Source: Sporosarcina sp. ACRSM
GTDB taxonomy: Bacteria > Bacillota > Bacilli > Bacillales_A > Planococcaceae
DNA: 64,000 nt
Reading direction: 5' to 3'
Assembly: GCF_022346545.1 (NCBI RefSeq)
Contig: NZ_JAKRNU010000009.1
Span: forward strand, 1 to 64,000
Below the pieces are notes generated by a model. It did not search any database, was not told where the DNA came from, and saw only the letters and a program-made list of their open reading frames with translations. Positions within the stretch are counted from its first letter, which is position 1, and every line of letters begins with the position of its first letter. This document shows positions 1-9,169 of this stretch, piece by piece. A program made the position numbers and the translations under genes.

Positions 1-210
1 GATTCTTTGAGCGCAAGGGCTGCGCTTTGATCACTTGGCAAGATTCTTTGAGCGCGGGGACAGCACTTTGATCACTTGGCGACTTTCTTTGAGCGCGGGG
101 GCAACACTTTGATCACTTGGCAAGATTCTTTGAGCGCGGGGGCAAGACTTTGATCACTTAGTGAGCTCCTTTGAGCGCGGGAGCCCTACTTTGAGCGCGT
201 AGATATCGTC
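1..210 (+). repeat. Phased TTTGA array 1 (GAGCGC / GATCACTT alternating)
   Basis: Ten copies of TTTGA start at 6, 26, 47, 67, 88, 108, 129, 149, 170 and 190. The spacing alternates strictly 20/21 bp, giving a 41-bp double unit. Odd copies continue as GCGC plus a G-run, even copies as TCACTT (the last copy is again GCGC type). The array is cut by the window start and lies upstream of the SulP promoter. No coding potential was seen. Function unknown; a protein-binding array is an inference from the helical phasing. Confidence 0.85.
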
Positions 211-243
211 CTTCTTCCCTTCTCCTAATCATCTCTTGCAACC

Positions 244-272
244 TTGTCACTCCAATAATAGTTGGATATACT
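244..272 (+). promoter_or_regulatory. Sigma-A-type promoter of the SulP gene
   Basis: A -35 box TTGTCA (244-249), a 17-bp spacer and a -10 box TATACT (267-272) give a good vegetative promoter about 45 bp before the start codon. Confidence 0.65.
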
Positions 273-324
273 AGATAGAGGAAGTTTTCACTAATTCTTA
301 CTATCTTGGACGGAGTGATATGAT

Positions 325-1911
325 TTGTTCAAGGATAATCGCTATATTGATTACAATGCGGCTGGATTCCGCAAAGACCTGATTGCCGGTATCACGGTTG
401 GGATTGTTGCCATTCCGCTGGGGATGGCTTTTGCCATTGCTTCCGGCGTCAAACCTGAATATGGCTTGTATACCACTATCATTGCCGGTCTTCTCGTTGC
501 TTTATTTGGAGGTTCCCGTTTCCAAATCGCCGGGCCGACAGGGGCTTTCATCCCTATATTACTCGCCATCGTCTTGCAATATGGTTATGAGGATTTGTTA
601 ATTGCCGGGTTCCTGGCGGGTATCTTTCTTCTCATTATGGGTTTTCTCGGGGTTAGCAATCTCATCCATTTTGTGCCGCGATCCGTTACAATTGGTTTTA
701 CATCTGGAATCGCCGTCATTATTTTTACCGGTCAGCTCGGTAATTTCTTTGGTTTGACAGGGTTGGAGAAGAAAGAATTTTTCCACGAAAATATGATTGA
801 TCTCGTCAGACAGTTGCATACGGTTAACTTCTATAGTGTAGCGATTGCCGTCATCGGTCTTGCCGTCATTTTCTTTTTACCGAAAATTGCACCGCGGGTT
901 CCGTTGCTACTCGTTGCCTTACTCATTCCAACACTTGTTTCGTTCTTTCTATTTCCAGGTAAAGTCGAAACGATTGGCACTGCATTTGGCGGGATACCCA
1001 ATTCCATACCGACCTTTCATTTTCCACAAATTACGCTATCAAAAATTGTTTCTCTTTGGCAACCTGCGCTAATCATTGCCGCATTAGGTGCAATCGAATC
1101 ACTATTGTCTGCAGTCGTTGCGGACGGGATGTCAGGAGGCCAAAAACATCATTCAAAGCGGGAACTTTTCGGCCAAGGAATTGCGAACATTGTCTCTCCA
1201 TTATTTGGTGGAATACCCGCTACAGGTGCAATCGCGCGAACTGCGACAAATATCCGGTCCGGAGCTGTCAGTCCCATTTCCGGCGTAGTGCAAAGCCTGT
1301 TCGTTTTGGCTTTCCTACTTCTATTTGCCCCTTATGCATCCCATATCCCGCTCGCGGCGATGGCTCCGATCCTGATGTTCGTCGCTTGGAATATGAGTGC
1401 AAGACATGCATTTGTCCACATACTTTCTGTGCGATCTAGTGATTCTATTGTGTTATTGACAACGTTTCTTCTAACGATTTTTATCAATTTAACAGTTGCT
1501 GTACAAGTCGGAATTTTACTTGCAGCGCTCTCTTTCCTACGAAAAATGAGCGGGAAACTCAGCATGAAAGAAGGGAAACTTTCCGAAGTTGAAGTCGTCA
1601 AATTTGGAGATAACGATCGTTCTTCACTTATCAAATATATCGTCGAAGGACCACTTTTCTTCGGTACGGCCAAAGTATTCGAAGATCAATATCCGAAGCT
1701 CCTCTCTACGAAAGCGAAAAAGATCATCCTAGACTTGGAGCATTTATCGGTCGTTGACGCAACAGGCGAAGCCGGTTTCTTTGCCCTGCTTGACGATGCA
1801 GAAAAAGCAGGTAAACGGATCATTGTAAAACGTCTACCGAAAGAGAAATTGCTTCTATTTAAAAAGAGCGGATTATATGACAAAATCGGGGAAGATAACT
1901 TCTTTATGTAA
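325..1911 (+). CDS. SulP-family anion transporter with STAS domain
   Basis: This 528-residue membrane protein belongs to the SulP/SLC26 family, whose members move sulfate, bicarbonate or other anions across the plasma membrane. The N-terminal part carries the family's opening (AGITVGIVAIPLGMAFAIASG) and about a dozen hydrophobic segments up to roughly residue 410. A cytoplasmic STAS domain follows (about 430-528) with the usual beta-strand/helix pattern, including a DATG segment. The start is TTG at 325, preceded by GGACGGAGTG at good spacing; the ATG at 320 is in another frame. It stands alone between a repeat array and a shared terminator. The substrate cannot be told from sequence: sulfate and bicarbonate are both possible, and no cysteine or carbonic anhydrase gene lies nearby. 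Confidence 0.9.
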   Translation: MFKDNRYIDYNAAGFRKDLIAGITVGIVAIPLGMAFAIASGVKPEYGLYTTIIAGLLVALFGGSRFQIAGPTGAFIPILLAIVLQYGYEDLLIAGFLAGIFLLIMGFLGVSNLIHFVPRSVTIGFTSGIAVIIFTGQLGNFFGLTGLEKKEFFHENMIDLVRQLHTVNFYSVAIAVIGLAVIFFLPKIAPRVPLLLVALLIPTLVSFFLFPGKVETIGTAFGGIPNSIPTFHFPQITLSKIVSLWQPALIIAALGAIESLLSAVVADGMSGGQKHHSKRELFGQGIANIVSPLFGGIPATGAIARTATNIRSGAVSPISGVVQSLFVLAFLLLFAPYASHIPLAAMAPILMFVAWNMSARHAFVHILSVRSSDSIVLLTTFLLTIFINLTVAVQVGILLAALSFLRKMSGKLSMKEGKLSEVEVVKFGDNDRSSLIKYIVEGPLFFGTAKVFEDQYPKLLSTKAKKIILDLEHLSVVDATGEAGFFALLDDAEKAGKRIIVKRLPKEKLLLFKKSGLYDKIGEDNFFM

Positions 1912-1913
1912 CA

Positions 1914-1954
1914 TAAAAAGAAGGCACCTAGTCGAATAGGTTGCCTTCTTTTTA
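1914..1954. terminator. Bidirectional terminator between SulP and CitMHS genes
   Basis: An A-rich/T-rich flanked hairpin (AAAAGAAGGCA...TGCCTTCTTTT) sits between two convergent genes and can serve both strands. Confidence 0.85.
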
Positions 1955-3253
1955 TTATAAAGTAATGACTCCAAATAAGACCGCCGCAATGGTCATGCAG
2001 ATTGTCGTTCCATACGCCCACTTAAAGAGGAATTTCTGATGGTCCCCAAAATCGACTCCTACTAATCCAATAAGTATAAATGTAGCAGGCACTAGTGGAG
2101 ATAACGGATAGCCGGCTGTCGAATGCCCCAACAGAGCAGCTCTTCCTATTTCGACAGGGTCAATCCCAAAATTAGCCGCTGTTTCAGCAAGAATCGGAAG
2201 AATCCCGAAATAATAAGCATCTGGTGAGAACACAAAACCGAGCGGAAGGCTTGTCAGCGCCACAATGACAGCCATATGTGAGCCAAGCCAATCCGGAATA
2301 ATCGAAACAAGTGTTCCAGCCATTGCATCCATCATACCTGTTCCACTAAATATCCCTGTAAAGATTCCTGCCGCGAAAACTAACGTACAAATCATGACAA
2401 AGTTATTAGCATGACTCAAAATCATATCCTGTTGTTTTTGCGGATTCGGGAAATTGACAAACAATGCAATCGCAAAAGCTACTGCAAACAAAATTTGAAT
2501 CGGCAACACTTCCATCACCAACATAGTCATCAGCACAAGTGTCAATATCAAGTTAAACCAGAATAATTTAGAAGTCCCTTTCTGAACCTCAGCGGTAGCA
2601 GCTTGTTCGGTTAAAGCCATAAAAGCTTCCGGCTGAATGACTCCTAGTCTCGCTCTCTCCTTCTTACCGAGTATATAGGCAACAAGAAGTGTCCACAAAA
2701 GACCTACAATCATTACAGGAATCAGCGGAATGAATAAATCATATACCTCAACATGTAAACTAGCCGCAGCTCTTACTAAAGGGCCTCCCCACGGAATGAT
2801 ATTCATCACACCAGCCGCCAACGAAACAACGCAGGCCAATATAAGACGGTTCATGCCCAATCTTTTGTAAAGCGGAAGCAATGCTGAAATGGTAATCATA
2901 AACGTTGAGGAGCCATCCCCATCCAAACCGACTAGCATGGTAATAATGGCAGTTGCTAACACAAGTTTTAACGGGTCACCTTTCACAAAACCCAGAATTT
3001 TCGAAATCAAAGGATCGAATAACCCCACGTCAATCATTAATCCAAAATATAATATGGCAAAAACAATCATGACTGCCGTCGGTGTAACTTTTATAATCCC
3101 ATCCATCATCATCTGTCCCATTTCCGCGCTAAACCCGCCAATCAAAGCGAATGCGACAGCTACGAAGACAAATGCAACAACGACCGAAAGCCGCTTCGTC
3201 AAGACTAACAGAAGAAAAGTGGCAATCATGGCAAATCCTAAAATCGATAACAA
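1955..3253 (-). CDS. CitMHS-family citrate/divalent-metal transporter
   Basis: A 432-residue polytopic membrane protein of the CitMHS family (ion transporter superfamily), which imports citrate complexed with Mg, Ca or other divalent metals together with protons. Features seen: hydrophobic helices throughout, the conserved GLDGDGSSTFMIT segment around residue 110 and a second re-entrant-type segment near SPDAYYFGILP. The frame is open 10 codons further, but the TTG at 3253 has AAAGGGAGAG seven bases upstream and restores the usual N-terminus (LSILGFAMIATF), so I place the start there. It is monocistronic. No two-component system of the CitST type lies beside it, so its regulation is unknown. 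Confidence 0.88.
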   Translation of the reverse strand: MLSILGFAMIATFLLLVLTKRLSVVVAFVFVAVAFALIGGFSAEMGQMMMDGIIKVTPTAVMIVFAILYFGLMIDVGLFDPLISKILGFVKGDPLKLVLATAIITMLVGLDGDGSSTFMITISALLPLYKRLGMNRLILACVVSLAAGVMNIIPWGGPLVRAAASLHVEVYDLFIPLIPVMIVGLLWTLLVAYILGKKERARLGVIQPEAFMALTEQAATAEVQKGTSKLFWFNLILTLVLMTMLVMEVLPIQILFAVAFAIALFVNFPNPQKQQDMILSHANNFVMICTLVFAAGIFTGIFSGTGMMDAMAGTLVSIIPDWLGSHMAVIVALTSLPLGFVFSPDAYYFGILPILAETAANFGIDPVEIGRAALLGHSTAGYPLSPLVPATFILIGLVGVDFGDHQKFLFKWAYGTTICMTIAAVLFGVITL

Positions 3254-3455
3254 TTTAAAACTCTCCCTTTTTATGCAAAACAAAACTCATATGTAAGTTC
3301 CTAATGCCGAATTATTCAAAAAATAACTTCTATACTCCTCCTAATTATTAAATAATTAATTACCTTTCTTTGTAATATGTAATATATTAAATACATATCA
3401 AATAGAGTAATTTATTAAGTAAGATTAGTCAATGCTTTTTGAAACATTCCTTAAA

Positions 3456-3496
3456 AGACACTTTTTCATCCAGTTCACTGAATGAAAAAGTGTTCA
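3456..3496 (-). terminator. Terminator of the CoA-transferase gene
   Basis: Hairpin with arms GACACTTTTTCAT and ATGAAAAAGTGTTC, followed on the minus strand by TTTT. It lies just downstream of the leftward gene ending at 3513. The remaining 3254-3455 is AT-rich leader of the CitMHS gene with no confident promoter. Confidence 0.8.
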
Positions 3497-3512
3497 ATTC
3501 ATTTAAAAACAT

Positions 3513-4712
3513 TTAGACTATCCCTTGCTCTTTCAATCTTTTAAAATCCTCGAAGGAGAAATTCATGAATTCCGTGTAGATTTCTTCATTGTGTTCTCCA
3601 TGAGAAGGGCCGTTCCAATCAATGTCGCCCGGTGTACCTGACAGTTTCGGTACAATACCCGGTACTAACACCTTACTTCCATCGGGTAAATCGACCTCAC
3701 GCAACATCTCACGTGCTTTGTAATGTTCGTCTTCCGCAATTTCCCGGATGCTATAGATGGGTCCGACTGGTACGGACACTTCATCCAGCATTCGTTGTAC
3801 TTCTTTTAACGGGTGCTGTTTTGTCCATTCCTCGATTGTCGCATCGATGAATGAAACATCGTCCGCACGCCCTTGGTTAGATCCGTATTTCGGATTAAGG
3901 GCGATATCTTCCCTTCCAATGGCCGTCATAAGTCGTTGGAAAATCTTATCTCCATTTCCGCCGATGACTACATGCTTGCCGTCCGCACATTCATATGTAT
4001 TGGAAGGTGCAATTCCTGGCAATGTACTTCCTGTCCGCTCTCTCACATGTCCTGCTAAACCGTATTCCGGTAAAATTCCCTCAAGCAAGCTGAATACAGA
4101 TTCATATAATGCAACGTCTACAACTTGACCTTTCTTTTCCGGATCTACATCTCTCGCCCGCAGGGACATCAATGTACCAATGACTGCATACAAACCTGCG
4201 ACCATATCACCGAGTGAAATTCCGACTCTCACAGGAGGCAAATCAGGATAGCCAGTCAGATACCGCAATCCACCAATTGCTTCCGCCACACTACCGAAGC
4301 CCGGCTTTTCTTTATACGGGCCTGTTTGTCCATAGCCCGAAATCCGTGTCAAAATGATGGAAGGATTGATTTTCTGCATCTCTTCGAATCCAAGTCCCCA
4401 TTTCTCCAAAGTTCCCGGTTTGAAGTTTTCAAGCACGACATCCACTTTTTCAATGAGTGTTTTCACAATTTCCTGTCCTTCTGGATCACGTAAATTGAGC
4501 GTAATTGATTTTTTGTTCCTTGCCTGTACGTACCACCAGACAGACGTATCCTTATGCATGATTCGCCAATTCCGAAGCGGATCACCGTTTTTCGGCTCTT
4601 CCACTTTGATCACTTCCGCCCCGAATTCCGAAAGTATTTTCCCCGCAAATGGTGCAGCAACGATATTTCCTAATTCTAGAACCCGAATCCCTTCCAATGG
4701 TTTTCTAGCCAT
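3513..4712 (-). CDS. CaiB/BaiF (type III) CoA-transferase
   Basis: 399 residues, the usual length of family III CoA-transferases (formyl-CoA, crotonobetainyl/carnitine, succinyl-CoA:dicarboxylate types). The N-terminus PLEGIRVLELGNIVAAPFAG is typical. Asp169, in GISLGDMVAGLY, aligns with the catalytic aspartate of formyl-CoA transferase that forms the acyl-anhydride. The RBS GGGAGG precedes the ATG. It is followed by its own terminator and has its own promoter, so it is monocistronic. The substrate cannot be assigned: no oxalyl-CoA decarboxylase or carnitine gene is near. The nearby CitMHS gene makes a dicarboxylate or tricarboxylate a reasonable guess only. Confidence 0.88.
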   Translation of the reverse strand: MARKPLEGIRVLELGNIVAAPFAGKILSEFGAEVIKVEEPKNGDPLRNWRIMHKDTSVWWYVQARNKKSITLNLRDPEGQEIVKTLIEKVDVVLENFKPGTLEKWGLGFEEMQKINPSIILTRISGYGQTGPYKEKPGFGSVAEAIGGLRYLTGYPDLPPVRVGISLGDMVAGLYAVIGTLMSLRARDVDPEKKGQVVDVALYESVFSLLEGILPEYGLAGHVRERTGSTLPGIAPSNTYECADGKHVVIGGNGDKIFQRLMTAIGREDIALNPKYGSNQGRADDVSFIDATIEEWTKQHPLKEVQRMLDEVSVPVGPIYSIREIAEDEHYKAREMLREVDLPDGSKVLVPGIVPKLSGTPGDIDWNGPSHGEHNEEIYTEFMNFSFEDFKRLKEQGIV

Positions 4713-4869
4713 CTATTTTTTGCCTCCCTCTTTTACGCAACCGACTTCAATAGAATGCTTTTTCGTCAAATTTCCATCCTTATTATTTTGGTCAATGCTA
4801 CTTTTCCGATGATATGTTTTGTCATAAGTCCCTATTTTTTGAGGAATGTATACAATTCTCCTATGAGTC

Positions 4870-4898
4870 AGAATAGAGTAATGAATTCTATTAGTCAA
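4870..4898 (-). promoter_or_regulatory. Promoter of the CoA-transferase gene
   Basis: On the minus strand TTGACT (4898-4893), 17 bp, TATTCT (4875-4870). The implied leader is about 150 nt. An open frame in this leader has no codable features. Confidence 0.5.
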
Positions 4899-4913
4899 TG
4901 TTATTTTGAAATT

Positions 4914-4957
4914 AAAAAATCTTCTTGTATTGTATCTACAATACAAGAAGATTTTTT
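4914..4957 (-). terminator. Terminator of the M20 amidohydrolase gene
   Basis: A perfect 21-bp inverted repeat with a 2-nt centre, AAAAAATCTTCTTG... mirrored to ...CAAGAAGATTTTTT, lies directly after the stop codon of the leftward gene. The symmetric A/T runs make it potentially bidirectional. Confidence 0.85.
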
Positions 4958-4960
4958 GAT

Positions 4961-6067
4961 TTATTCATTCAAGAACGATGCTTTCCGCAACGCGGACGCA
5001 AGTACCCTCGCCCCCATATCGAGCGCTTCCCGGTTGAAGGTCATATCGGGATGATGAAGCCCCGGTCCCAAATCCGCTCCGATGCCAATCATGGCCGCTT
5101 TCAACTCCGGATTATGAATCGTGTAAAAATGGAAATCATCACTGCCAGATGTGATGATGGCAGGCGCAAATGCTTCTTCGCCGAGTGTTTCCACAATTGC
5201 TTCCGCCGCCAAGGATGCCGCCCCTTCAGAAACCTCAGCGGCTGGCGTATAATCGCTCCAAACCATTTCAATTTCTACATGATGCAGTTTGCCGATTGCT
5301 TCAATGCCTTCGGAAATTCTTTCTTTCAATTCATTCAATACCGTGTTCGATTGGGCACGTGTGTCGATGGCAAACGATGCCGTTCCCGGGATAATATTGA
5401 GACTATCACCGCCTGCTTGCACCTTGGTCAACTTTGCAGAGTATGCTTCATAGGGAGAAAAATGAATCGTTTTAATGAATTGCGCAATCGCAAACAATGG
5501 ATCGAGTGCATTATTCCCTTGCTGGGGACGTGCCCCGTGTGCATCTTCCCCCATAATTTTCCCTTCGAGGAATAAAGCCGCCCCGTGATGGATGGCCGGA
5601 GCCACTTTTCCAAATGGTATTTCTTCCTGGGGACGCAGATGGACGCCAAATAGATGAGACACCCCGTCAATCGCCCCTCGCTCAATCATCGAATTGGCCC
5701 CATTGCCTTTTTCTTCGGCCGGCTGGAAAATAAAACGGATTTTACTGTTTAGCTCTTCCTGTTTTAAGTAAGCAAGGGCCCCTAGCACCATCGCCATATT
5801 TGCATCATGCCCACAAGAATGATTCGCTTGGTAGATGCCTCCGACTTCCTGCCACAATGCGTCGATATCGGCCCGCACCGCAATGATGCGATCCCCTTCC
5901 CCGATTTCTGCAACAACACCTGTCACATCATCAAACGTATGATGTCCGACTCCCATCTCCGTTAGTATTTCCGCCAGTTTTGCTGTCGTCTTCACTTCTT
6001 TCCAACTTACTTCAGGATGAGCATGGAAATGAGCAAACCATTCTGCAATTTTTTCTTTGATGTCCAT
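4961..6067 (-). CDS. M20D-family amidohydrolase (aminoacyl/acetyl-amino acid deacylase)
   Basis: 368 residues. Members of this family (hippurate hydrolase, N-acetyl-diaminopimelate or N-acyl amino acid deacylases, IAA-amino acid hydrolases) remove acyl groups from amino acids with a two-metal site. Seen here: ADIDAL near 67, HSCGHD at 83-88 (the M20D H-x-C-G-H-D signature), the Glu pair at 118-119 in QPAEEKGNGA, and a C-terminal HHPDMTFN. Start is the ATG at 6067 with GGAGTG seven bases upstream; an upstream in-frame TTG lacks an RBS. It is a single-gene unit with a phased repeat array behind its promoter region. The exact substrate is not determinable. Confidence 0.87.
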   Translation of the reverse strand: MDIKEKIAEWFAHFHAHPEVSWKEVKTTAKLAEILTEMGVGHHTFDDVTGVVAEIGEGDRIIAVRADIDALWQEVGGIYQANHSCGHDANMAMVLGALAYLKQEELNSKIRFIFQPAEEKGNGANSMIERGAIDGVSHLFGVHLRPQEEIPFGKVAPAIHHGAALFLEGKIMGEDAHGARPQQGNNALDPLFAIAQFIKTIHFSPYEAYSAKLTKVQAGGDSLNIIPGTASFAIDTRAQSNTVLNELKERISEGIEAIGKLHHVEIEMVWSDYTPAAEVSEGAASLAAEAIVETLGEEAFAPAIITSGSDDFHFYTIHNPELKAAMIGIGADLGPGLHHPDMTFNREALDMGARVLASALRKASFLNE

Positions 6068-6164
6068 CTGAAAACACTCCAATCCTACTTCACTAAATCA
6101 TTCGTTTCTTTTTAGAATAGCCTATCTTTCGGAAAATAAATAGAGGCCGCTTGGAAGTATGTGA

Positions 6165-6590
6165 GATTAGTTTGAGCGCAGGGGGGAATTCTTTTGAGTT
6201 CGTGAGGTTCAATTTGAGCGCGCGGGGGCATTCTTTGAGCTCGTGAGGTTCACTTTGAGCGCGCAGGGACATTCTTTGAGCTCGTGAGGTTCACTTTGAG
6301 CGCGCAGGGACATTCTTTGAGTTCGTGAGGTTCACTTTGAGCGCGCAGGGACATTCTTTGGGCTCGTGAGGTTCACTTTGAGCGCGCAGGGACATTCTTT
6401 GGGCTCGTGAGGTTCACTTTGAGCGCGCAGGGACATTCTTTGGGCTCGCGAGGTTCACTTTGAGCGCGCAGGGACATTCTTTGAGCTCGTGAGGTTCACT
6501 TTGAGCGCGCAGGGACATTCTTTGAGCTAGTGAGGTTCACTTTGAGCGCGCGAGGGCTATCTTTGAGCGCGTGGGGACTCGCTATTCATT
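6165..6590 (+). repeat. Phased TTTGA array 2 (about 41-bp double unit)
   Basis: TTTGA recurs at 6171, 6193, 6213, 6234, 6254, 6275 and 6295 and continues with the same 20/21-bp alternation to about 6575. The two half-units read TTTGAGCGCGCAGGGACATTC and TTTGAGCTCGTGAGGTTCAC with small variants (GGGCTC, GAGCTA). It lies between the upstream side of the M20 gene and the end of the flippase gene. Here both half-units are of GAG type; the GATCACTT form is absent. Confidence 0.88.
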
Positions 6591-6600
6591 CACAATAAAA

Positions 6601-6632
6601 GGACTATCCCGTAGTCGTTATGGGATAGCCCT
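6601..6632 (-). terminator. Terminator of the GT4/flippase operon
   Basis: Hairpin GGGCTATCCC...GGGATAGTCC followed by TTTTATT on the minus strand, 14 bp past the stop codon. Confidence 0.8.
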
Positions 6633-6645
6633 TCTATAATATCAT

Positions 6646-7929
6646 TCATAGTTTCCACTTTACTCTTGCGTAGACAGCAAGCATTACAAAGTTCAAAGCA
6701 GCACTGATCACAGTACCATAGGCGATTGCGGAAGCACCGAATTCTTCCATCATCGCGTAGATGACTGCGATATTAATGCCGAAGACGCTGATCAAGCTGA
6801 AGATGACAGGCGCCATTGAATTTCCTTTTGCATAATAGAAACGTGTAATATACGTATTGGCAGCTAGGAAAAACATCGATAATGTAAAGACCCTGAAAAT
6901 CGGAACTGTAAGTAGAACAGAAGCTTCTCCAAATTCACCTCGTTCAAACACAAGACGTACAATCGGTTCTGCGAAAAAATAGGCAATCGCCGTTGCCGGA
7001 ACGAGTAATGCACCTAGATAGAGCATCCCTTTTTTGTAAAGTGCACGAACGGTTTCGCTATCGCCTTCGCCCTCTTTTTTACTTAATAGAGGATAGATGA
7101 CCGTCGTCACGGCAGTCATCATGATCGCTTGTGGGAAACTGGTTAATTTGGAAGCATAGTTCACCGCGGCAATTGTCCCTTCTTCAAGCCCGGCTGCTAC
7201 AATTCGATGGATGATAAAATAAAACTGCAAAGAAGCACCACCGAATAAAATCGGCAAAGCGATAACCCATAACCGCTTCACGTCATCGGACATCGTAAAA
7301 GATGGTTTCAATGAATAAAGCCTTGATTTCCGAAGCCCCCCATACAGGAAAACGCCCATTAACAGCGCACCGAATAGTGCACCGATCCCATATGATTCCG
7401 GTCCGAAATAGCCGGTCAATAGGACGGCGATACCAAGGAAGGAAGCATTATAGAGTAATACTGATAGACTTGAAAGATTGAATTTGCCATTTATATTGAG
7501 CAGCCCACTCATCCATGTGGACAGCACTAGGATGATGGAAGATGGCATCATCCAAAGGAATAAATTTCGTGTTAGTGCAAATTCCTTATCAGTCAAGTCC
7601 GTGAAAATTAGATTGAGTAACGGATTCGTAAAAACCATGAGTACAGCCGTTATCGCAACTGCTGCGACAAGTACAGTAGCAAACGACTTGCGGACATACA
7701 AAGCCTTGTCCGATTGCGTCGAATGATAGACGGAGATGAATGCCGTCGTCAATCCCCCGCCAACGACAAGATAAATGAAGTTCGGAATTGTATATGCCAT
7801 CGCGATGGCATCAGCGTAATTAGTCGTTCCGTACTGATTCCCGATAACAACTTCCCGCAAAAATCCAAACAACCGTGCCACAATATTGATGACTGCGACA
7901 GCCCCGATAATTTTCAGCATTTTACTCAT
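6646..7929 (-). CDS. MurJ/MviN-type (MVF family) lipid-linked glycan flippase
   Basis: A 427-residue polytopic membrane protein of the MOP/MVF superfamily, which flips lipid-linked sugar precursors across the membrane. The N-terminus has the MVF pattern ARLFGFLREVVIGNQYG, then DAIAMAYTIPNFI and a glycine-rich GGGLTTAFISVY. It is shorter than typical MurJ (about 500-540 residues), consistent with fewer C-terminal helices. The ATG at 7929 lies inside the last codons of the upstream glycosyltransferase (8-bp overlap), so the two are translationally coupled. Because it pairs with a GT4 enzyme rather than with peptidoglycan genes, an exopolysaccharide or wall-glycan role is as likely as lipid II export. 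Confidence 0.78.
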   Translation of the reverse strand: MSKMLKIIGAVAVINIVARLFGFLREVVIGNQYGTTNYADAIAMAYTIPNFIYLVVGGGLTTAFISVYHSTQSDKALYVRKSFATVLVAAVAITAVLMVFTNPLLNLIFTDLTDKEFALTRNLFLWMMPSSIILVLSTWMSGLLNINGKFNLSSLSVLLYNASFLGIAVLLTGYFGPESYGIGALFGALLMGVFLYGGLRKSRLYSLKPSFTMSDDVKRLWVIALPILFGGASLQFYFIIHRIVAAGLEEGTIAAVNYASKLTSFPQAIMMTAVTTVIYPLLSKKEGEGDSETVRALYKKGMLYLGALLVPATAIAYFFAEPIVRLVFERGEFGEASVLLTVPIFRVFTLSMFFLAANTYITRFYYAKGNSMAPVIFSLISVFGINIAVIYAMMEEFGASAIAYGTVISAALNFVMLAVYARVKWKL

Positions 7930-9052
7930 CGCGAGCAACCCGACCTTTCCCCGCTGAACGATAAATCGACAACAAATTAGCCAAGATCGTCTCGAAGGAG
8001 TTCGCTGTAACTCTTTCACGGACAACCGTGTCATCGATCCCTTCAGCATTCTCTCCAATCGCATTCCATAATCCGGTCGCAAGGGATGCCGGATTTTCCG
8101 GTTCGACTAGGAAACCCGCCCTATCTTTCAATAAATAAGACAAGCCCCCGACATCGGTGCCGACCACCGTCGTCCCCGCAGCCATCGCCTCCAGTGCAAC
8201 CAATCCGAATCCTTCGTGGTGCGAAGGCAAGACGAGTGTGTCTGACGCTGCCATCCATAGCGCTAAGTCCGCTTGGCCAAGCGGCTCTTTGAAAAAGATA
8301 TCTTCCACATCATTTTCTTTGATGAACGTTCGTAACTCCCCGACAAAAGCATCGTCCTTTTGGGAACCGACAATATACAATCGACTATCCGGCAGCGACA
8401 TTTTCAAAGAATCGAATGCTTCGACAAGCTCAAGCAATCCCTTGGCACGAATGACATTGCCTACATATAGCATGATTTTTTCTTCGATTGGAAGTCCTAG
8501 TTGTTGACGCGCTTCCGCTTTCGGCACTTCTTTGAATACGGACGTATCGACCCCCATACTCATGACATGGACCTTGGCATCGGGGACCCCAAAACGGCTT
8601 GTCACATCTTCCTGTAGTTTGTCCCCGACAACAATCACCGCTTCAGCTTGTTGCAAAATCCGCTTTGTCATGTCGGCGATACGCTTACTTTTCGCAGCCA
8701 TTTGGTCAATATCCCCGCCATGGACTGTTACGACATAAGGAATGCCGAATATTTTCTTGCCGATCAAGGAAAGTACGCCTGTTGGAAACGCATAATGTGC
8801 ATGCGTGAGCGCAATCGCTTTCCGATTTTTGATCATCTGCCAAACCGCACGGCCGCACCACGTCATATACTTTTTCAGTGCAGCCTTTCTCCCTTTCCCC
8901 GGATCTTGGACGGCAACGACGTCTACCTCCACACCCGCTGATTCAAGTAAACACACTTGGTTTTTCACAAAAATTCCATACGTCGGATGCTCCGTAGATG
9001 GATACATATTACTAAATATCATTATTTTTCTCATTTCCATTTTCAATCCCAT
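7922..9052 (-). CDS. Family 4 glycosyltransferase (GT-B fold)
   Basis: 376 residues with the two Rossmann-like halves of GT4 enzymes. The N-terminal half begins IMIFSNMYPS...YGIFVKNQ; the C-terminal half has the acceptor/donor E-x7-E element in HHEGFGLVALEAMAAG and GTDVGGL. It transfers a sugar from a nucleotide donor at the cytoplasmic side of the membrane. Start choice is uncertain: ATG codons at residues 1, 5 and 7 compete and none has a strong RBS. It is the first gene of a two-gene operon with the MVF flippase, suggesting synthesis and export of one glycan. Donor and acceptor are unknown. Confidence 0.85.
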   Translation of the reverse strand: MGLKMEMRKIMIFSNMYPSTEHPTYGIFVKNQVCLLESAGVEVDVVAVQDPGKGRKAALKKYMTWCGRAVWQMIKNRKAIALTHAHYAFPTGVLSLIGKKIFGIPYVVTVHGGDIDQMAAKSKRIADMTKRILQQAEAVIVVGDKLQEDVTSRFGVPDAKVHVMSMGVDTSVFKEVPKAEARQQLGLPIEEKIMLYVGNVIRAKGLLELVEAFDSLKMSLPDSRLYIVGSQKDDAFVGELRTFIKENDVEDIFFKEPLGQADLALWMAASDTLVLPSHHEGFGLVALEAMAAGTTVVGTDVGGLSYLLKDRAGFLVEPENPASLATGLWNAIGENAEGIDDTVVRERVTANSFETILANLLSIYRSAGKGRVARDE

Positions 9053-9169
9053 CTATCTAAGTAGAAACGTGCCTGGCGTCCAGTGCACTTTTAGAATGTT
9101 TCGCATCTAACGATTATAACACATCGAGTTGAATCCGACCGTTTCCTTCCCCATCTATCTTATAAAAAT

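Noticed and set aside
1..210. CRISPR array
   Set aside because: The period is 20-21 bp with only a short core kept; there are no long identical repeats with unique 30-40 bp spacers and no cas genes. The same holds for the other four arrays.
4713..4946. 77-codon leftward frame upstream of the CoA-transferase
   Set aside because: It runs through the predicted promoter and leader and has no convincing start or protein-like pattern.
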